64,000 bases of DNA from Albula goreensis (lineage: Eukaryota; Chordata; Actinopteri; Albuliformes; Albulidae), in contig CM040742.1 of the NCBI GenBank assembly GCA_022829145.1, positions 4,463,658 to 4,527,657 of the forward strand, in the 5' to 3' direction. This document shows, in pieces, positions 1-13,354 of the stretch. The notes under the pieces are model-generated. The model saw only the letters and a list, made by a program, of their open reading frames with translations. It was not told the origin of the DNA and did no database searches. The position numbers were made by a program, and so were the translations under genes. Position 1 is the stretch's first letter. Each line of letters begins with the position of its first letter.

Positions 1-2100
1 ACCGTCTCTGATTCTTGACGATATCCATCCGTTATAATAGACTTTTCTCGGTAACTGGTTCTTTTTAACAGTTTTTAGATGTTCATGCCCAGGAAATGTG
101 CCTATCCTTGGCGTTTCAGAGTAGATACAAATAACACTTCGGTAGGTGAGTGGGTGGAGTTCCGTTTTAGGAAGCACGTGCTTTCATCATGCACCCGTGC
201 TGTTTCTCTCCCCTACTCTGCCTCTGTTAAAGTACAAATTCACCCGACTATTTCCTACTGCAGCACTCTAATGAAGTCTCAAAAATTAGAATTCATAATA
301 TTTCGTTGATGCTCCAAGTATTTCATTACAGACAATCTGATCTATTGATCTCTTGTGATGTAAACAATCTGATTCATTGTTTGGTGGCTGTGCTCAAGGA
401 ATGTACGAGAGTGTACCAGAAGGATTTTAACAAGCAGGCAGCAAGTTCCAGTTGCAAGTGCTGAAATGTAAAGTATTGCTTTAGGTTGGGGTTTATCTGC
501 TAATGAACATGATAGTGTGGATGAAAATGAACTGTATGCATGAAGTAGTGAACTGTGAAAAGTTATTTAATGGAACAAAATTCAAGATGTACAGGGGGAT
601 CAACATTCTAGGGGATGACATGCTCAGATTTGAAAAATAATTATTGTCATGGATTAGTTGCTTGTAAGCCACCCACACAATAAGCACATAATTTGTTCGT
701 ATTTTACCTCACATTTATACAGAAAGAGTTCATTGAGACGTTTTGGTTTTAAATGCCATGGCAAAGAGCAGAACAGTAATGCTTCAACCCATGAATCAGA
801 TGTGAAAAATGGAAGAGGTAAACTCAATTCCATAACCACAAAATCTCAGTACATACTTACTCCGTACATTAAAATGTAGTTATTCACATGTGCAAAACAA
901 ACACAAAAGCCCTCACTCCTGTTCACCATTGTTCATTACACAAGGCAGTTTTTCAACATAGTTGGAACAGTGAAATGTCCCTAATTTCATGACAAGCGAA
1001 AATGCAGCAAAACTACGCCCTCTAGTGTAAGCAATGGGACATTGTAGCTTGAACTCCATGATAAATTACACGGCCTCCCTACTTGAGAGACTTATAAATT
1101 TGATCAATCGTTACAGCATCCAGTCTGATAAGCGGATAAATGCGCAACTGAGGCAGATACACAGTTGAGCAAAGTTTAAGCCTGATTAAACCTAGGGGAC
1201 ACAACCAATTTAAACATGAAGGATGTTTTGGTAACCATGAAGTCGTCTAAGACAATAGGTTAATGCAGAGTCAACTCATCTTGGTAATTACTGGCATGTT
1301 GTCACTTTTTCACTCTTGCTCAGTATTTTGACTACAACACCATCAAGCTGTCATAGACTATCAGCACAAACTATCTTGTGTGCATTTACAATGCTGCATC
1401 AAAAGTCTAGCATCAAAAACAAACAAACAAACAAACAAAAAAAACAACTGGAATCAGCACATGCATAATACAGCATCTATTTCTTCACTTCTACTTTTTT
1501 ATTTTTGATATTCATAAAAGGCAGGAATAGTCTTAAAACAATTGAGCAAGCTCCAAGCTAAAGCAAGGGCTTCACCAGAAGGATCAAAGTCTTTCCATAA
1601 ATCCTGCCAATCTCTGCTCAATTTAATTATCCCAATAAGTCACTTGATGTGGGATGTTTCATCATATTATTTCTGGCAGCTAAAGACTGTGTGCATATTG
1701 TTACTGTCTGATAGAGCAGTGAACACACATTGGTGTATATATCTATTTAGCAAATGATTCACACAAAATCGGGTGGAGAAAAAAATCCTGAACACTGTGC
1801 TGTGTGCTTCTGCATATGGTAAAGGTACCCAGAAATTCACCGTTTAGACAATGAATCTTCAGGGTCACATCTTTTGTAACTCGCTTGAGAACCACGGTCC
1901 ACATGACTGTTCCAGTGTAGTTTAGAGTGTTTTAAAACGGTCGAAATACATAGAAACGGGAAAATGACTGTTTATCGTTACATTTACCCTTACATTACAC
2001 ACACATGAATTCATCACTTGGCTCAAACTTGTCACATGGTGAATTTAAGCCAACCAAAAGAGACTGCGCATTGTGGTAAAAGACAACGCTTGACAATTGA
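1..2100. other. Intergenic DNA upstream of rbm4, no gene recognised
   Basis: AT-rich sequence with only short open frames (76 codons or fewer) that do not resemble any family I know and lack splice-site context. It contains an A-rich (AAAC)n-like stretch near 1419-1447. It could hold the distal promoter of rbm4 or the 3' end of a neighbour outside the window; nothing in the sequence decides this. Confidence 0.5.
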
Positions 2101-2116
2101 TTGACAGCAGATATAA

Positions 2117-2245
2117 CCAATTATATTTCAGCGAGACTGTGTTTGGTCCAATAGCTGATCCGTTCAAGCCACACCTCCGAACGGATGATATCATTTGTGA
2201 CGCCATTTCGTAACACAGCGGGTGGAAGTTGCTACAGCGGAAAAG
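2117..2245 (+). promoter_or_regulatory. rbm4: Probable rbm4 promoter and non-coding first exon
   Basis: A CCAAT box at 2148-2152 and a second CCAAT at 2117-2121 precede a GC-richer stretch containing TGACG at about 2199. The stretch ends in a good splice donor (AAAAG then GTATGA, exon end at 2245). The next acceptor that fits is TTTGCAG at 3097-3103, just before the rbm4 ATG. RBM4 genes normally have a non-coding first exon, which supports the reading. No TATA box is visible. The start of transcription is inferred. Confidence 0.45.
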
Positions 2246-3110
2246 GTATGAAACTGCTTTGTTTGTACAAATTGTATCAATTGCATAGACTTTTAGTAAA
2301 TGTCTACTCATATGATAGAGTTAAATCCAGTATATTTTCCGTGAACTGGTACAGAAATTTCAGCATGTAACAGTAAAAGCACGTTTGACTTTTTCCTGAA
2401 CAATGAACTCAAGCCAGCACTGGGTTCCGTGTCTTCGCTAGTTCATCATAGTTGCTAGCAAGCCAAATAATTTTTTTTCATGTATTTGTTGCTGGTAAGT
2501 AATCTACATTAACTGCAATAAGTAGTTTGCACGTTGGATTGTGATTTATCTAATCGTTTTGTTAATGTTTGCATTTAATTGTGGATATTTTCCTCTGCGG
2601 CCTTCCCTTTTTTGTCTGCTGCCTGGACTGAAACGCGCGCGCGTGAGCTAGCAAGCTAACATGTTTACTTTTTAGGTGGTGGCACACAGTGTGCATAGAA
2701 TTGCATCTGTTCTCATTTTCTGACAATTTTCTTTTTAATCTCTGGTGTAGCATTTTGGCTTGCTTGATCCGTTTTGTTTTGGGTGTGAGGATCTGGAGAT
2801 AAACTCAGGCCTGGCGTTATTTTGAGTCTGAAACTTTAATGTTGCTCCATTGCTTGCGGGTTTAATTCCCATAGGGGCGTTGAATCGGCGGTTATCTCTT
2901 TATGCAGTGCTAAGGGTTGTCTCAAATCCAGTTTAACTCCAGTTCTACCAAAGTTCTACATCAAGTTGTTAATGCAGTATGATATACTCAGAAGTGACTG
3001 TTCACTTGGTATGTGGATACGTGCATCTGTTCTGTTTATTAATTGCTCAGCATGGTAGAAGTCCTAACCTGTGTCCATTGCCGTCTCCTGTCTATGTTTG
3101 CAGTAGCACC

Positions 3111-5484
3111 ATGGTGAAGATTTTCGTGGGTAACCTGTCCGAGGACACCACTGCGGAGCAGCTTCGTTCGCTGTTCTCCCAGTACGGCACCATCTCGGAG
3201 TGCGACGTGCTGAAGAAGTATGGCTTCGTGCACATGGACGACAAGGTGGAGGCAGACGAGGCCATCCGCCGGCTCCACCACCACCAGCTGAACGGCCAGA
3301 CCATCAACGTGGAGATGAGCCGCGGCAAGACCAAGAACTCCACCAAGCTACACGTGGGCAACATCAGCAGCAGCTGCACCAACCAGGAGCTGCGCGCCAA
3401 GTTCGAGGAGTACGGCCCCGTGGTGGAATGCGACATCGTCAAGGACTACGCCTTTGTGCACATGGAGCGGGTGGAGGATGCCATGGAGGCCATCAACGGG
3501 CTGGACAACACCGCCTTTCAAGGTGACCCCCCAGGCGTGGGTGGGGAGGGGTGATTCAGATGGGCCTGACAGGGACTGAGCATGTGCGTCTTAACTTTTA
3601 AGGCTGCACTGGCATATGTGACGAGCGTAGCCGTTGTTAGTTTTGGCCACAGAAAGCGGAAGGCAGTGTGGCTTAATTCCAAACAGGAGAACTGGATGTT
3701 GGGACTCACCTTTGTGCTGAGAGTGTGATGGAAAAAGGTTTATAAGGGAAGGGCAGGTCCTGTACAGGCACCTAAGTTAGTTCAGGAGTGACAAGCATAC
3801 TCGGATCCCATCACAAGTATATTTCATTCTATGGATGTTTTCATTGTACGTAGTAGCTTGGGCCCGTAGTCTGTGGTCACCTTGCATATCGGTGAAGTCA
3901 CTGTGCTGTGTTACAGCTGGTGGAAAGTTCTGGCTTTTGGATCGCGCTTGATTTTCAAGTTCCCGTTTTTGTACATTCAGAGAAATGAAAAGGTTGTGCT
4001 ACGTACATAACGAATGGCGATACACCTCTACGTTAGTTTTCAGCGCATCTTAAACATCCATTTTTAGCATGTCGTCCATTTTAATCCGTTTTGTCCCTAC
4101 TTTTGGCCCTTGAAATAACATGACCCTTTTTTCTCCCTTTACTGAGATGGCAGTGTTCATGTAAAAATTTTCAGTGAGGTGGGCAAATGTGACACGGGAT
4201 ATGGAGCAGAGAAACAGATGGTGTTTCTGGTCTTTCACACTGATGCATACCCGTGTGAAACTTGGTAAGAGAAACAGAGGTTAAAATGTAAGGCATAACA
4301 CCTTCATGCCCAAGAAGGAAAAGGTATATCTTCAAGATAATGGTAAGCTTGGTTAAGGAGGCTTTGGGTTAAATTTAAAAGTAAAAACATTTTTAACACT
4401 GCTTTCGTTTTGCAGTTGGCCTTTGTTGACGTTTCTGAAAAAGATAGGCATATGAGCTTATTGATTGATAAGATGGTGAAATAACTACATTTTGGTTTAC
4501 TAGTGGGGTTAATGGATTTTGTTTATTGACAGATTAAGGGCGTTCATGTCTGCAGAAGGGGATGTTCTGCTGTTTGAGAACGGAATCACTCAGCCGTTGT
4601 TCCTAGTGGCACAGGAGGTACCAAAATTGTCTTTGCGTCTTTCTCTCTTCCCCAAGGCAAGCTGATGAGCGTGAAGCTTTCCACTAGCCGCCTGCGTACA
4701 GCTCCGGGAATGGGCGACAGGACGGGGTGTTATCGGTGTGGGCAGGACGGGCACTGGTCCAAAGAGTGCCCCATGGACCAGAACGGCTCGTATGAAGCGG
4801 GGGCCAACGGCTACGGCCCATCCAGGTTCGGCGGCGGCGGTGGCGGCAGTCGCGGCCGCGGTTTCCCCCGGGGGCTCGGCGGAGACCCGGGCTTCGGCGG
4901 CAGCCACGGTCCTGTGCACGGTTTCGGCAGGGGGCCCGGCTTCGGCGGTGGACCCGGGTATGGCAGGGTGGCCGGTTACTGAAGGCGGTATGGCTTACAG
5001 AGCGCCGGCGGGCTACGGCGCGGGCGGTGAGAGTAGTATGGCCCGGGCATACGGCGGTGAGGCGGCTTACGGATCCGGCGGCGCGAGCTTTGCGGCAGCA
5101 CCGGCCTACCCACCGAGGCGCGCCAGCTATGAGGAGCGGGACCCGTACGGCGTCGTGGACTTCTACGAGAAGTACCGGGCGCGTCCGTATGGTGCCGGCT
5201 TCTACGAGGAGCAGCAACGCGGTGCCTTAGCTCCTCCCTCTTCTCTTGCCCCCTCTGCTGCCCTCGACCCCTACGATCGGCGGGCCATCCCCGCTCCGTC
5301 GGTGGCCGTCTCCTCGTACTACGCCCGAGACCGCAGCCCTGTCCGACGGGGCCCCTCCGGGGCACAGGGCTACGCGTTTGAACGCTCGCGCCTCTCGCCC
5401 GTTTCCTCCATGTCCAGGAGCTCGGCGTTCGACGGGATGCGAGCCAGGGACCCCTACGGCGATCGGGCGCGGTATGCGTTTTAA
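3111..5484 (+). CDS. rbm4: RNA-binding protein 4 (RRM-RRM-CCHC), apparent frameshift in last coding exon
   Basis: RBM4 is a nuclear/cytoplasmic RNA-binding protein that controls alternative splicing and translation. Coding exons are 3111-3522 and 4657-5484, joined in phase 1 (donor AAG/GTGACC, acceptor CCCCAAG). RRM1 spans about residues 2-72 (RNP2 KIFVGNL, RNP1 KYGFVHM) and RRM2 about 78-148 (KLHVGNI, DYAFVHM). The zinc knuckle is at 162-175 (C162, C165, H170, C175). A Gly/Arg-rich stretch follows, and the frame then hits TGA at 4980-4982 after 245 residues. The following frame (from 4981) resumes the typical RBM4 C-terminus with [22 protein letters not shown] and a terminal DRARYAF, stopping at 5482-5484. 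One surplus base near 4977-4980 explains the break. Intact length would be about 412 aa, against 364 in human. The start ATG follows a splice acceptor and matches the family N-terminus MVKIFVGNL. The break may be an assembly error or a real allele. Confidence 0.93.
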
Positions 5485-7650
5485 CACCGGCACCACCAGG
5501 TGAGAGCTGGCTTGGCTTGCCAGGGACAGAGTACAGACCTTATTCACTTGCTTGCCTTAAGTGTGTAAGTTAAGTGCGCATAAATTTAGTTAAGGTTTCT
5601 AGTGCCCGTGTTTACACAATAATCTATTTGTATTTAAATCTTAATATCACCATATTGGAGTGAATTTGGGAGTCCTCATTGTCCTTTTCTGGAGTAAAGA
5701 AGTTAAGTTTTCAGTAACTTCAGTCAGAATTGTGATGTGATTAGTAACTATAGCATAAGTGTATGGCCCGCTGTCCAGACATTGGTGGAAGCCGCGCATG
5801 TGCCCCCCCACCCCCGCGATGGTCGCCATGGAAACTCACGGTGGTGTAATGTCGTCTGCTCTCTCTCTGCAGGTGTCTCTGCCGCGACGCGCCTCCAGAC
5901 GCGCGTTCGGTCGCTCGTTTCGACTCGCGGCGCGTTTCCGACTGTGCCGTGATCGGGGGGATGGTGGTATAGTGGACTGTCTCTCGTTATCTACCAATTT
6001 TTAGTTTTGTCATTTTTGTTTTTACCAAATTTTTCCTCCTTTTGATGCAGAAATGTTGCATAGATTATTTTTTGTTTTTGTTTTTACGAGTGTAGCAATT
6101 CTTGCTGTCTTGAATCTTTTACTCAAACACAGCTGTTATTTTAAGCATCACTGCAGAGCTAGATGTTGGTGTGAGCTTCATTTCCAGTTTCTACTGTTTC
6201 TGTAGTCTGCTTACTTCCAACTGCTAACATGTGTTTTCTGTATCTACTTTCAGAAGAATTAGTCTTGCATACATTGAAATCTTGCTGAATTTTAGTAGTA
6301 TCTACTGTTTCCTTCTGCAATGGGAATCCTCAGCCAACATGGGTGACCCTCTATGTGTGTGAAAGTGCTTCTGGAAAGTTCCGCTGCCAAAAATAAGGTG
6401 GATGACAGGTGGTGTAATCGAACCACTGCAGTGAAAAGTCCGTATTCTTTGGAAGTGGCGCGTCTTTTTGTAATCTCAGCTCTCCACTTCTACAGCCACG
6501 CAGTTAAACTGGTATAAAAATGCTTTTATTTAAAGGAGATTGTTCTTTTGCGTTTTGGGAAATGGGGTCAAGAGGAAAGTGGGTACTGAGGAGAGGCTGC
6601 AAGACTTTCCCCTCTGAATTGTAGGTAAATAGTCCCCCTATGTGACCAGTTTTCTTTGGTGGTTGGGAAAAGAGGTCCTGTAGTTCCTGGTGAACTACAA
6701 CCAGGGTCAGGGAAAATACCTTTTCACCTCTGTTTATGATTGTTGGTAAACAGGAAGTCACTGCTGCGAACAGGAAAAGCACCACAGTGCGAATGCCCAT
6801 CGTTAAATGGGCCACCAGCACCCCGTCCTTATTCATACATGTGTATGTGGTTATGTTGGCCGCAGCATTATCGGACTTCAAATAAGCTTCCTGACCCTCC
6901 CACACTTGCGCGCACACACGCACACACTCCATTTGGGCAGAGACTAACAGGTGTTTATTAGCTGAGTGGTGAGTTTGTGGGACAGGGGCGTCGCGAGCAG
7001 CAGGATACGGAGCCTTCGTTTTCAGGCTAAATCTCCTCCCCAGCAACCGGAAGTTCAACCTGTCGCTCACCTGATCTCTGCAGAATGCTATCACCCAGTG
7101 GTGTGCTCTGTTAATATTTTAGGTAGCTATGCTTGTGCATGCTCTCTGTTGCATTGTATGCCCTCCCTTCCTCACTTGTGCGTAGAGGTCTGCAGTAGCT
7201 AAGCTGCATAGGGCGTGGTAGTTTAAGGTGCCATAATTAGAAACTGGTTCCTTTTGAAGATCAGTCGCCTTTTATCAGGTTCATGTTTGTATGATCTCGC
7301 CTTGGCTGGCTTTGCAGCTCGGGCAGAGTAGTGTGAAAGTAGTATCACAGTACAGTACAGTAAATGATCATGACTGTTTGGCAGTTCAGATACAGTTATG
7401 TTCAGTCTGGGCACCTGATGGTAGCAGCAGAATTTGGTAGTTTAGGGGAGGGCGGGGGAGGTTGCTGTTGGGTGCTTCAAGTCACCTCACGGCTGTACAC
7501 GGTCAGAGTTCGGGCCAAACGCAGTCCCAGGAACTGATGGCTTGCCGTTTTTAAAACCTTTTCTTTGGCCACAAGGACATGGAGGCTATATTTTGAGCAG
7601 TGTTTCTGTAAACATTACCCTTTCTCAATAAAACTCCTTAAAACAATGCT
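5485..7650 (+). other. rbm4: rbm4 3' untranslated region with a spliced terminal exon
   Basis: Fifteen bases after the stop codon there is a strong donor (CACCAG/GTGAGA, exon end 5499). A strong acceptor lies at 5871-5872 (CTCTCTCTGCAG). RBM4 genes commonly end in a separate 3'UTR exon. Because the stop is so close to the junction, the normal transcript should escape nonsense-mediated decay. The exon runs T-rich to an AATAAA at 7627-7632. The 3' end is inferred. Confidence 0.6.
7627..7632 (+). terminator. rbm4: Polyadenylation signal, likely rbm4
   Basis: Canonical AATAAA followed within about 40 bases by a T/GT-rich stretch (GTGTGCTCTTTTTTGC). It is the first strong signal after the rbm4 terminal exon. 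A second AATAAA at 8506-8511 could serve a longer form. Confidence 0.55.
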
Positions 7651-7659
7651 GATTATGTG

Positions 7660-10600
7660 TGCTCTTTTTTGCTATATGTAAAACTGTTTGCTTCCCTGTT
7701 GCTTGAAAGTATTTATGTATGTATGTAGGAAAATCTTAAAACAAGGTTCTCACCCCAGGGTGCCCCTTCTCACCCAATAAGGCTTCATACCATGCAGAGT
7801 CATAATCAAACCTAATGAGTCTCATGAAATGGACCCTAATACCGCGGCACATCCACCACCATATCTGGAACCTGCGTTACCTCCTGCCACGGCTTGCAAT
7901 GACTGGTTTTGTGTTTATTACATTACTTTTTCCATTGGCCTTGGTTGCAACCATTTTCTGAATAGTAACCCTACCATGAAGATTTGATTTGTAGAGCGAA
8001 TCACATACAGTTTATGTTGAGACGGTATCGTCATCATCACAGAGTCAATTCTGTGGGAATTTGAGCCTGTTGTTTTGTGGTTTGTGGTAGTAGAATCTAT
8101 TCTTACCCTTAACCTTACTTGCAGCAACGTACCTTTCCTGGTGCAGTTTTATCTTGTTTCACATATTTTGTCACGAATTTCAACACATCTGCATGACAAA
8201 TCAAATCATTTCTGCTTCTTGTGCATGATGCATTTGCAACCTGGTCACCAGCAATTTGACTTCTTTTAAAAACTTGTACCTCTTACATTTATGTAACTCA
8301 GTCACTAAACAGTTGATTTAAAACATGTAGCAAAAACAAAACCAAAAAAGCTAATTGATGATGGCATTTATATGAAACAGTTTTTGTAGTCTATCACTGT
8401 AGACAGTGGGCTAATTGAGATTCATTTATGTCAAAATACAAGTTAATTTTATGTGATGCATTATTTTTCATTCTCAATGTCTGCTTTTTAATAATTTAAG
8501 CATGTAATAAAACAAACAGTGAATTGGAATGTCTCTTTCACCTGTGGTCTTCATTGTCAGCTGTGCACATATTCTGTAGCCACAGAATTCCAGTTCCCAT
8601 TGCCGTAATGTTAGCTGAAGGCAAAATAACTCACCAACGCCTTGAACTGTATAAAATTATTAGAGGTTAAATTATTAGGGTTGTTATTAGATCTGTATAT
8701 CAAATCACCATTTAGAATGAAGGTCATTGACCTCCATGACCTAAATGATAAAGATAAACCATCATTTTTTCACTGCATTTGTTGATTCTATTGCATATCT
8801 GGGAGCAGTTTGCTCAAGGTATCTGTGACACACAATATAAATGAACTGTGAAACTTCTAGTTTTACAACACACTGTGAGACAATTTAAATGGGTCATGCG
8901 CCAGATTTTAACTGCTTTATTGCCACTTGCAGAGCTGTTGGCTTAAATGAAACTCAGTGTTCTTTGTGGTCTTGTTACTTTCTTAACGTCCTGATAGGCA
9001 TACTAATAAAACCTTTTTAAATAAGGATTTAATAAAGATGATAAGTCTCGATTCTGTTCCTCTGTAAATTTTTATTAAGTTGTTTGTTTTGTTCATGCTA
9101 CTTGGTTGAACTGCGAGGTGGTGCTTTCTAGATTTAAACCCAGAAAGAGACCCCGGAGGAACTCTGTTCTCGAGAAGATCTGGCATCTTTGAGACGCGGT
9201 GTTGAATTTAGCAGAATTGCAGTTGGCATGGGGAGGGATGGCCCTGGAGCCAGGGGTGACCTCAGAAAGCCACAGAAGAGAGATGGTTCAGGTTTGTTCA
9301 GACTGCTGCTTAATACTTTATGTGTTTGGGGACTGTGTGTTATGATCCCAGCGGAATCAAAATTTAGGGTTTTAGCCCTGTGTAGAATCCTGTATACACC
9401 TTAACCTTGCAGAGTGAGGTCAGAGAAGGCCGAGAATGCCATCTTTTTAAAGGTTTTTCAGGATATGGTTGAAGAGGACCGAATCGATCCTCTGGGCAGA
9501 CCATGGCAGAATGTTGCTTGACGTTTATGTAAAGAGTTCATTGTTTCACACTAAAATAAACGTGTAGAATCCTGTTATTTAAAAGGGTCACATGGTCATT
9601 CTTCGCAGTCGAATGGGTTCTCAGTTCCATGATACACAGGTCAGGCATTCCGCTACACTGAGTTTGATTTAGATATTTATAAGACAAAGCACTCCGTTGG
9701 TATAAATTCAGGGAAGGGCTATCTTTGCGAAATACTCTGTTGCGTTTGTTTTTTTCATAGGCTTTCATTCCAAATCATCTCGCTACCTGGCTTCTGAAGA
9801 GACTGGCATTCATTCAAAAATTTGTTGAATGTGCTTTCAAGGTACAGTTATCCGGAAGTCTGTACTTGAATTTTCAATTTGAAAGACAATTGCTGCTTGA
9901 TTCATTTACCTGCAGTATTAAACTCTCTGAACTACATCTTAATTGCTTTAGATTTTAATTCTACGTTATGCATACAGTAAAATTAATGTAAAGCCTTTTT
10001 TTTGCCATAACAATAGTGCAAACTGACTCTATGCAATGGACATTATGGCTGATTTTGCTCTTAAAATTTGCTCCGATTAGCTTTTAAAGTTCCACTAAGG
10101 TGGACTTGCGTAGACATAATTTCATAGGTTCTTTTCATTAAAAAGGTGCCGATATCAAACATTATATATTCATAGTTGATCCAAATTAAATATTTTACAT
10201 TGAAGACAAAGGGAAAAATTGAAAAGTTTGGCATACCGCCTTCAAATGTGTTGCATACGAAAAGCTACCTTCATACTTAATCATAACTACTGATGCATTA
10301 ATTTTCAAAACAATTGTGAAGCAGAATTAGAGAGTGTTTCATTAACTTCTGGAATGATTATCTTTCGTGAATGTTGTCGTGACTGCTTGAAAGATGACCA
10401 GCAGGTAACCGCGGTTTTCTGAGTTTTAAATAGAAGTGCGTTCCCCAGTGAAAAGCCAGCCTGGAAAAGCCAGAGAAAGCCCTGCTCTAGCCTTATAGGT
10501 TTTTATTACCAAAAAACACTGAGAGTGCTTGAACCAAGACATTTTAAAACGTACTAGCCTGAGCTTTTTGTAAACAATCAACAGCCACGCCTGGTGAGGC

Positions 10601-11414
10601 CTTCTGTCTCTGCTGATATGAACATTGCATCAACTTCCTGGTCTGTGCCAAAAAGGCATGACACATTGATTTTCAGCGCAATGCAGGTCTCTCCACACTA
10701 AGCTGACCTCCAATTCACACAGGGCAAATTTGCTGGGAAATGGTGCAATGGAGCGCCAGCAGTTTGCTTTGGTGTCAAGGGACTCAATAAATGAAAAGTG
10801 TGATTTAATTTAGTTAGCTTGTTCTGGTGCCCGATCATCCCTTCATTTTGCAAATGAATTTATTGAACTTTCAGACCAACGTCAAACCCTGGTTGCTATG
10901 TGCGATGCCCCACAGTCACAAGCAACGAGCGCTCTATGTATTTCGGTGGTTTTATCGTTGTGATGAAATATGTGGGTGGAGCATCAAAGCCTCAGAAAAT
11001 TTTCTTTTCGTTTTTCATTTTCAGTTCTTTGAATTGCTTCAACCGCTTCCAAAAACCCTGCTTTCGCCATTCCTCGTCATCAGCAGCGTGCCTCAAGGAT
11101 TAGAATTTGTGCCATTGCCCTCCACCAGTTTCCATGTTTGTGCCCTGTGTCGTTGCATAAATATTGAAATTATATTGAAATCAATCAGAGGGGAGAGCAT
11201 GGCTGTGGGGAAACGCGCTCGGTGCAGATGTTTAAATGTGAGCCTCATCCATTGACCAGCTCCACCTCGGGCAAACAAAATGCAAATCACATCCATGTGT
11301 CAGCAGTTGCTGTGGGTTCGATAAGCCTTTTGAGGCCAAAAGCACTGAGAAGATGAGATGTTACTGTTTAATAGGGCAAGACCGTCTTGAATTAATTTAG
11401 TTTTCTCTCAAGTT
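7660..11414. other. Intergenic DNA between rbm4 and sf1, no gene recognised
   Basis: AT-rich sequence with short unrelated open frames on both strands. The largest (about 142 codons, 10827-11255 +) has no recognisable motif and biased composition. I see no RNA gene or clear transposon termini here. Confidence 0.5.
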
Positions 11415-13200
11415 AGCTTTAATAGATCGTTAAAGGTGCAATGTGTGTGAGTTTGTGGGAAATGATATCTCCTGTGGCTACAAGGGTAATTGGAGCAGCG
11501 AGGAACAGCTCCACATTAGTCCTGACTCCTCTCATTTCTGCGCCCACATTTTTCCTCCAAGGAAAGACAGCTCCAAGAAAAAATTCTACCCCCACAAGAA
11601 TTTTTTTTGTATGTCATCTCCTAAACTGTTTAAACAGAATGTTGTTGAAGTGCCTGGTGCCCAAAAAATGCAAAGAGAGATTGACTGTACAGCTGACCAA
11701 TTGAATGACACAAATATTTGTTCTTATATCATTAATGAATGTGGATTGCGGTGTTTATGTAAAGTCTCTTAGATTGTGGTTTTGGTACCTTGCAGTAAGA
11801 GTAAATTTGTCCTTGCCGGACTAGTGTTTAAATGGTGAGTGATTAACTCTGCTGTGGTTATCAGGTGTTTGCAATGTTCTTTCTACTTGTTCAAGCTCTA
11901 TTGGCTATATTTTTATCAGCTTTAATTTCAGCGTTGAGTGTTCGTTTTTGTTTACACAGGTGCATATTCTGTCAACGATGGAGGGGGGCGAAAATGTTGG
12001 CGATGAGGACCTTGATGAGCAACACACTCGTGAGCCGATTCAGGGCACGCGGTCAGAAGCGGAAACGCACCTTCAAAGAATGCCCTTTATGTGACATCAT
12101 TTGAAGTGAGTAACCCCCCCAAGGAGAAGTCTCTTAATTGCTGATTGAGACTCAGCAACACAGAAAACTCCCTGCTGCTGGAAGTCAATGGCAGCTCAAA
12201 GAATGGCCATATCTTGAGACTGCTTTAATATTTCCTGATCACTTCGCTTGTTCTGTTAGATTCTGAAGTTTTTGCCTCTCTGCAAATGCACAGTTTCACA
12301 GCTCTGCTCACCCTCCACACCTATTCATCCACTGACCATATAAGCTCCTGGTAAAAGATATAAAGCAAACACTTGTACATGTGTGTAACATAAAATGTCT
12401 GAACTGTCATAGTACTAAATTCTTCATTTTAAAGTACAATTATTTGTTTTAGATGCAGTGTGTAAGTCATCAAATGATGACTGCAAAGACAGTGACAGTG
12501 ACAGGAATCGCTGGAGTTCTTCAAAATGCACCCAAACACCCTGGGGGCACCAACTACCACAAGGTATGTATGTTAAAAAAAAACAAGTAACTAAACAAGT
12601 TAGGCTACTATTGCACTGTATGCACATATGTAGAAATAAATATGTACAAACACAATGGTACATATCTTGATTTATTGTATCTTAAAATGTCTATTTTTAA
12701 TACTTTTTCCCAGTTGGATGGCCCCAGGATGCGAAATGTAGCAGCTGTCATACAAGAGTTGCCTATTGGTTCAGATTAATTATCTAAAATTATAAACTGT
12801 GCTGTATCAGCATTACTGTATTTATTAGCTCCTTGTTGGAGCATGCAGGATTTTGCTCCTGAACACCACTTAGAGACAATTCCTCATCTAACCACCAGGT
12901 GTCACTTATCCCTTCACATCAACCATCTAGGACGTCTTAACATTTCTCTCTGATGACTCAAATACGCACCAAAATTGTTCTGGGAAATCATATATATATA
13001 TTTTTTTTTTTTTTTTCAATTATTTTCTGCCCAACACTTGAAATATATGAAAATAAATGTGTATAACTTTAAAGAAAAAACTATGCAGCATTTTTACTCC
13101 CCCTTTGCCTACCAGGTGAATTACAGTCTTCACCTCCTTCTCCTTGCAAACATATTATGAAGCCAGTCACTGGGGTCCTGCAATGATGTGGTATTTGCAT
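11415..13200. repeat. Repeat-like block, unclassified
   Basis: The stretch begins with a TTAAAGGTGCAATGTGTG-type motif that I associate with dispersed fish repeats. It carries several short frames interrupted by stops, and low-complexity T and AT runs at 12990-13018. I could not find terminal inverted repeats, target duplications or a transposase motif, so the classification is open and the limits are approximate. Confidence 0.25.
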
Positions 13201-13216
13201 TGACTACTGCCATCTG

Positions 13217-13354
13217 CCATATGCTAACTTGCTAAATGTTACCGCATTCCTGTATTCATTCACATGGTCTTTCTTGTCGTAAGGCAAATTACAGTGACCG
13301 CTGTTCAGTCACCATATGCTAACTTGTTAAATGTTTTAGTATTTCTGTATTCAC
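13217..13354. repeat. Two-copy local duplication, 95-bp period
   Basis: About 42 bases starting CCATATGCTAACTTG at 13217 recur at 13312 with few changes (GCTAAATGTTACCGC against GTTAAATGTTTTAGT), ending in TGTATTCA in both. Confidence 0.6.

Noticed and set aside
4684-5547. Long overlapping frames on both strands over the rbm4 Gly/Arg-rich exon
   Set aside because: GC-rich composition suppresses stops in all frames; only the + strand frames 4657-4982 and 4981-5484 match RBM4.
6504-7094. 196-codon open frame on the minus strand inside the rbm4 3'UTR
   Set aside because: Longest antisense frame in the window, but no recognisable motif, no promoter or splice context, and it lies wholly within a well-supported 3'UTR exon on the other strand.
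10827-11255. 142-codon + strand frame between rbm4 and sf1
   Set aside because: Composition rich in Phe, Cys and Leu, with no recognisable domain and no supporting signals.
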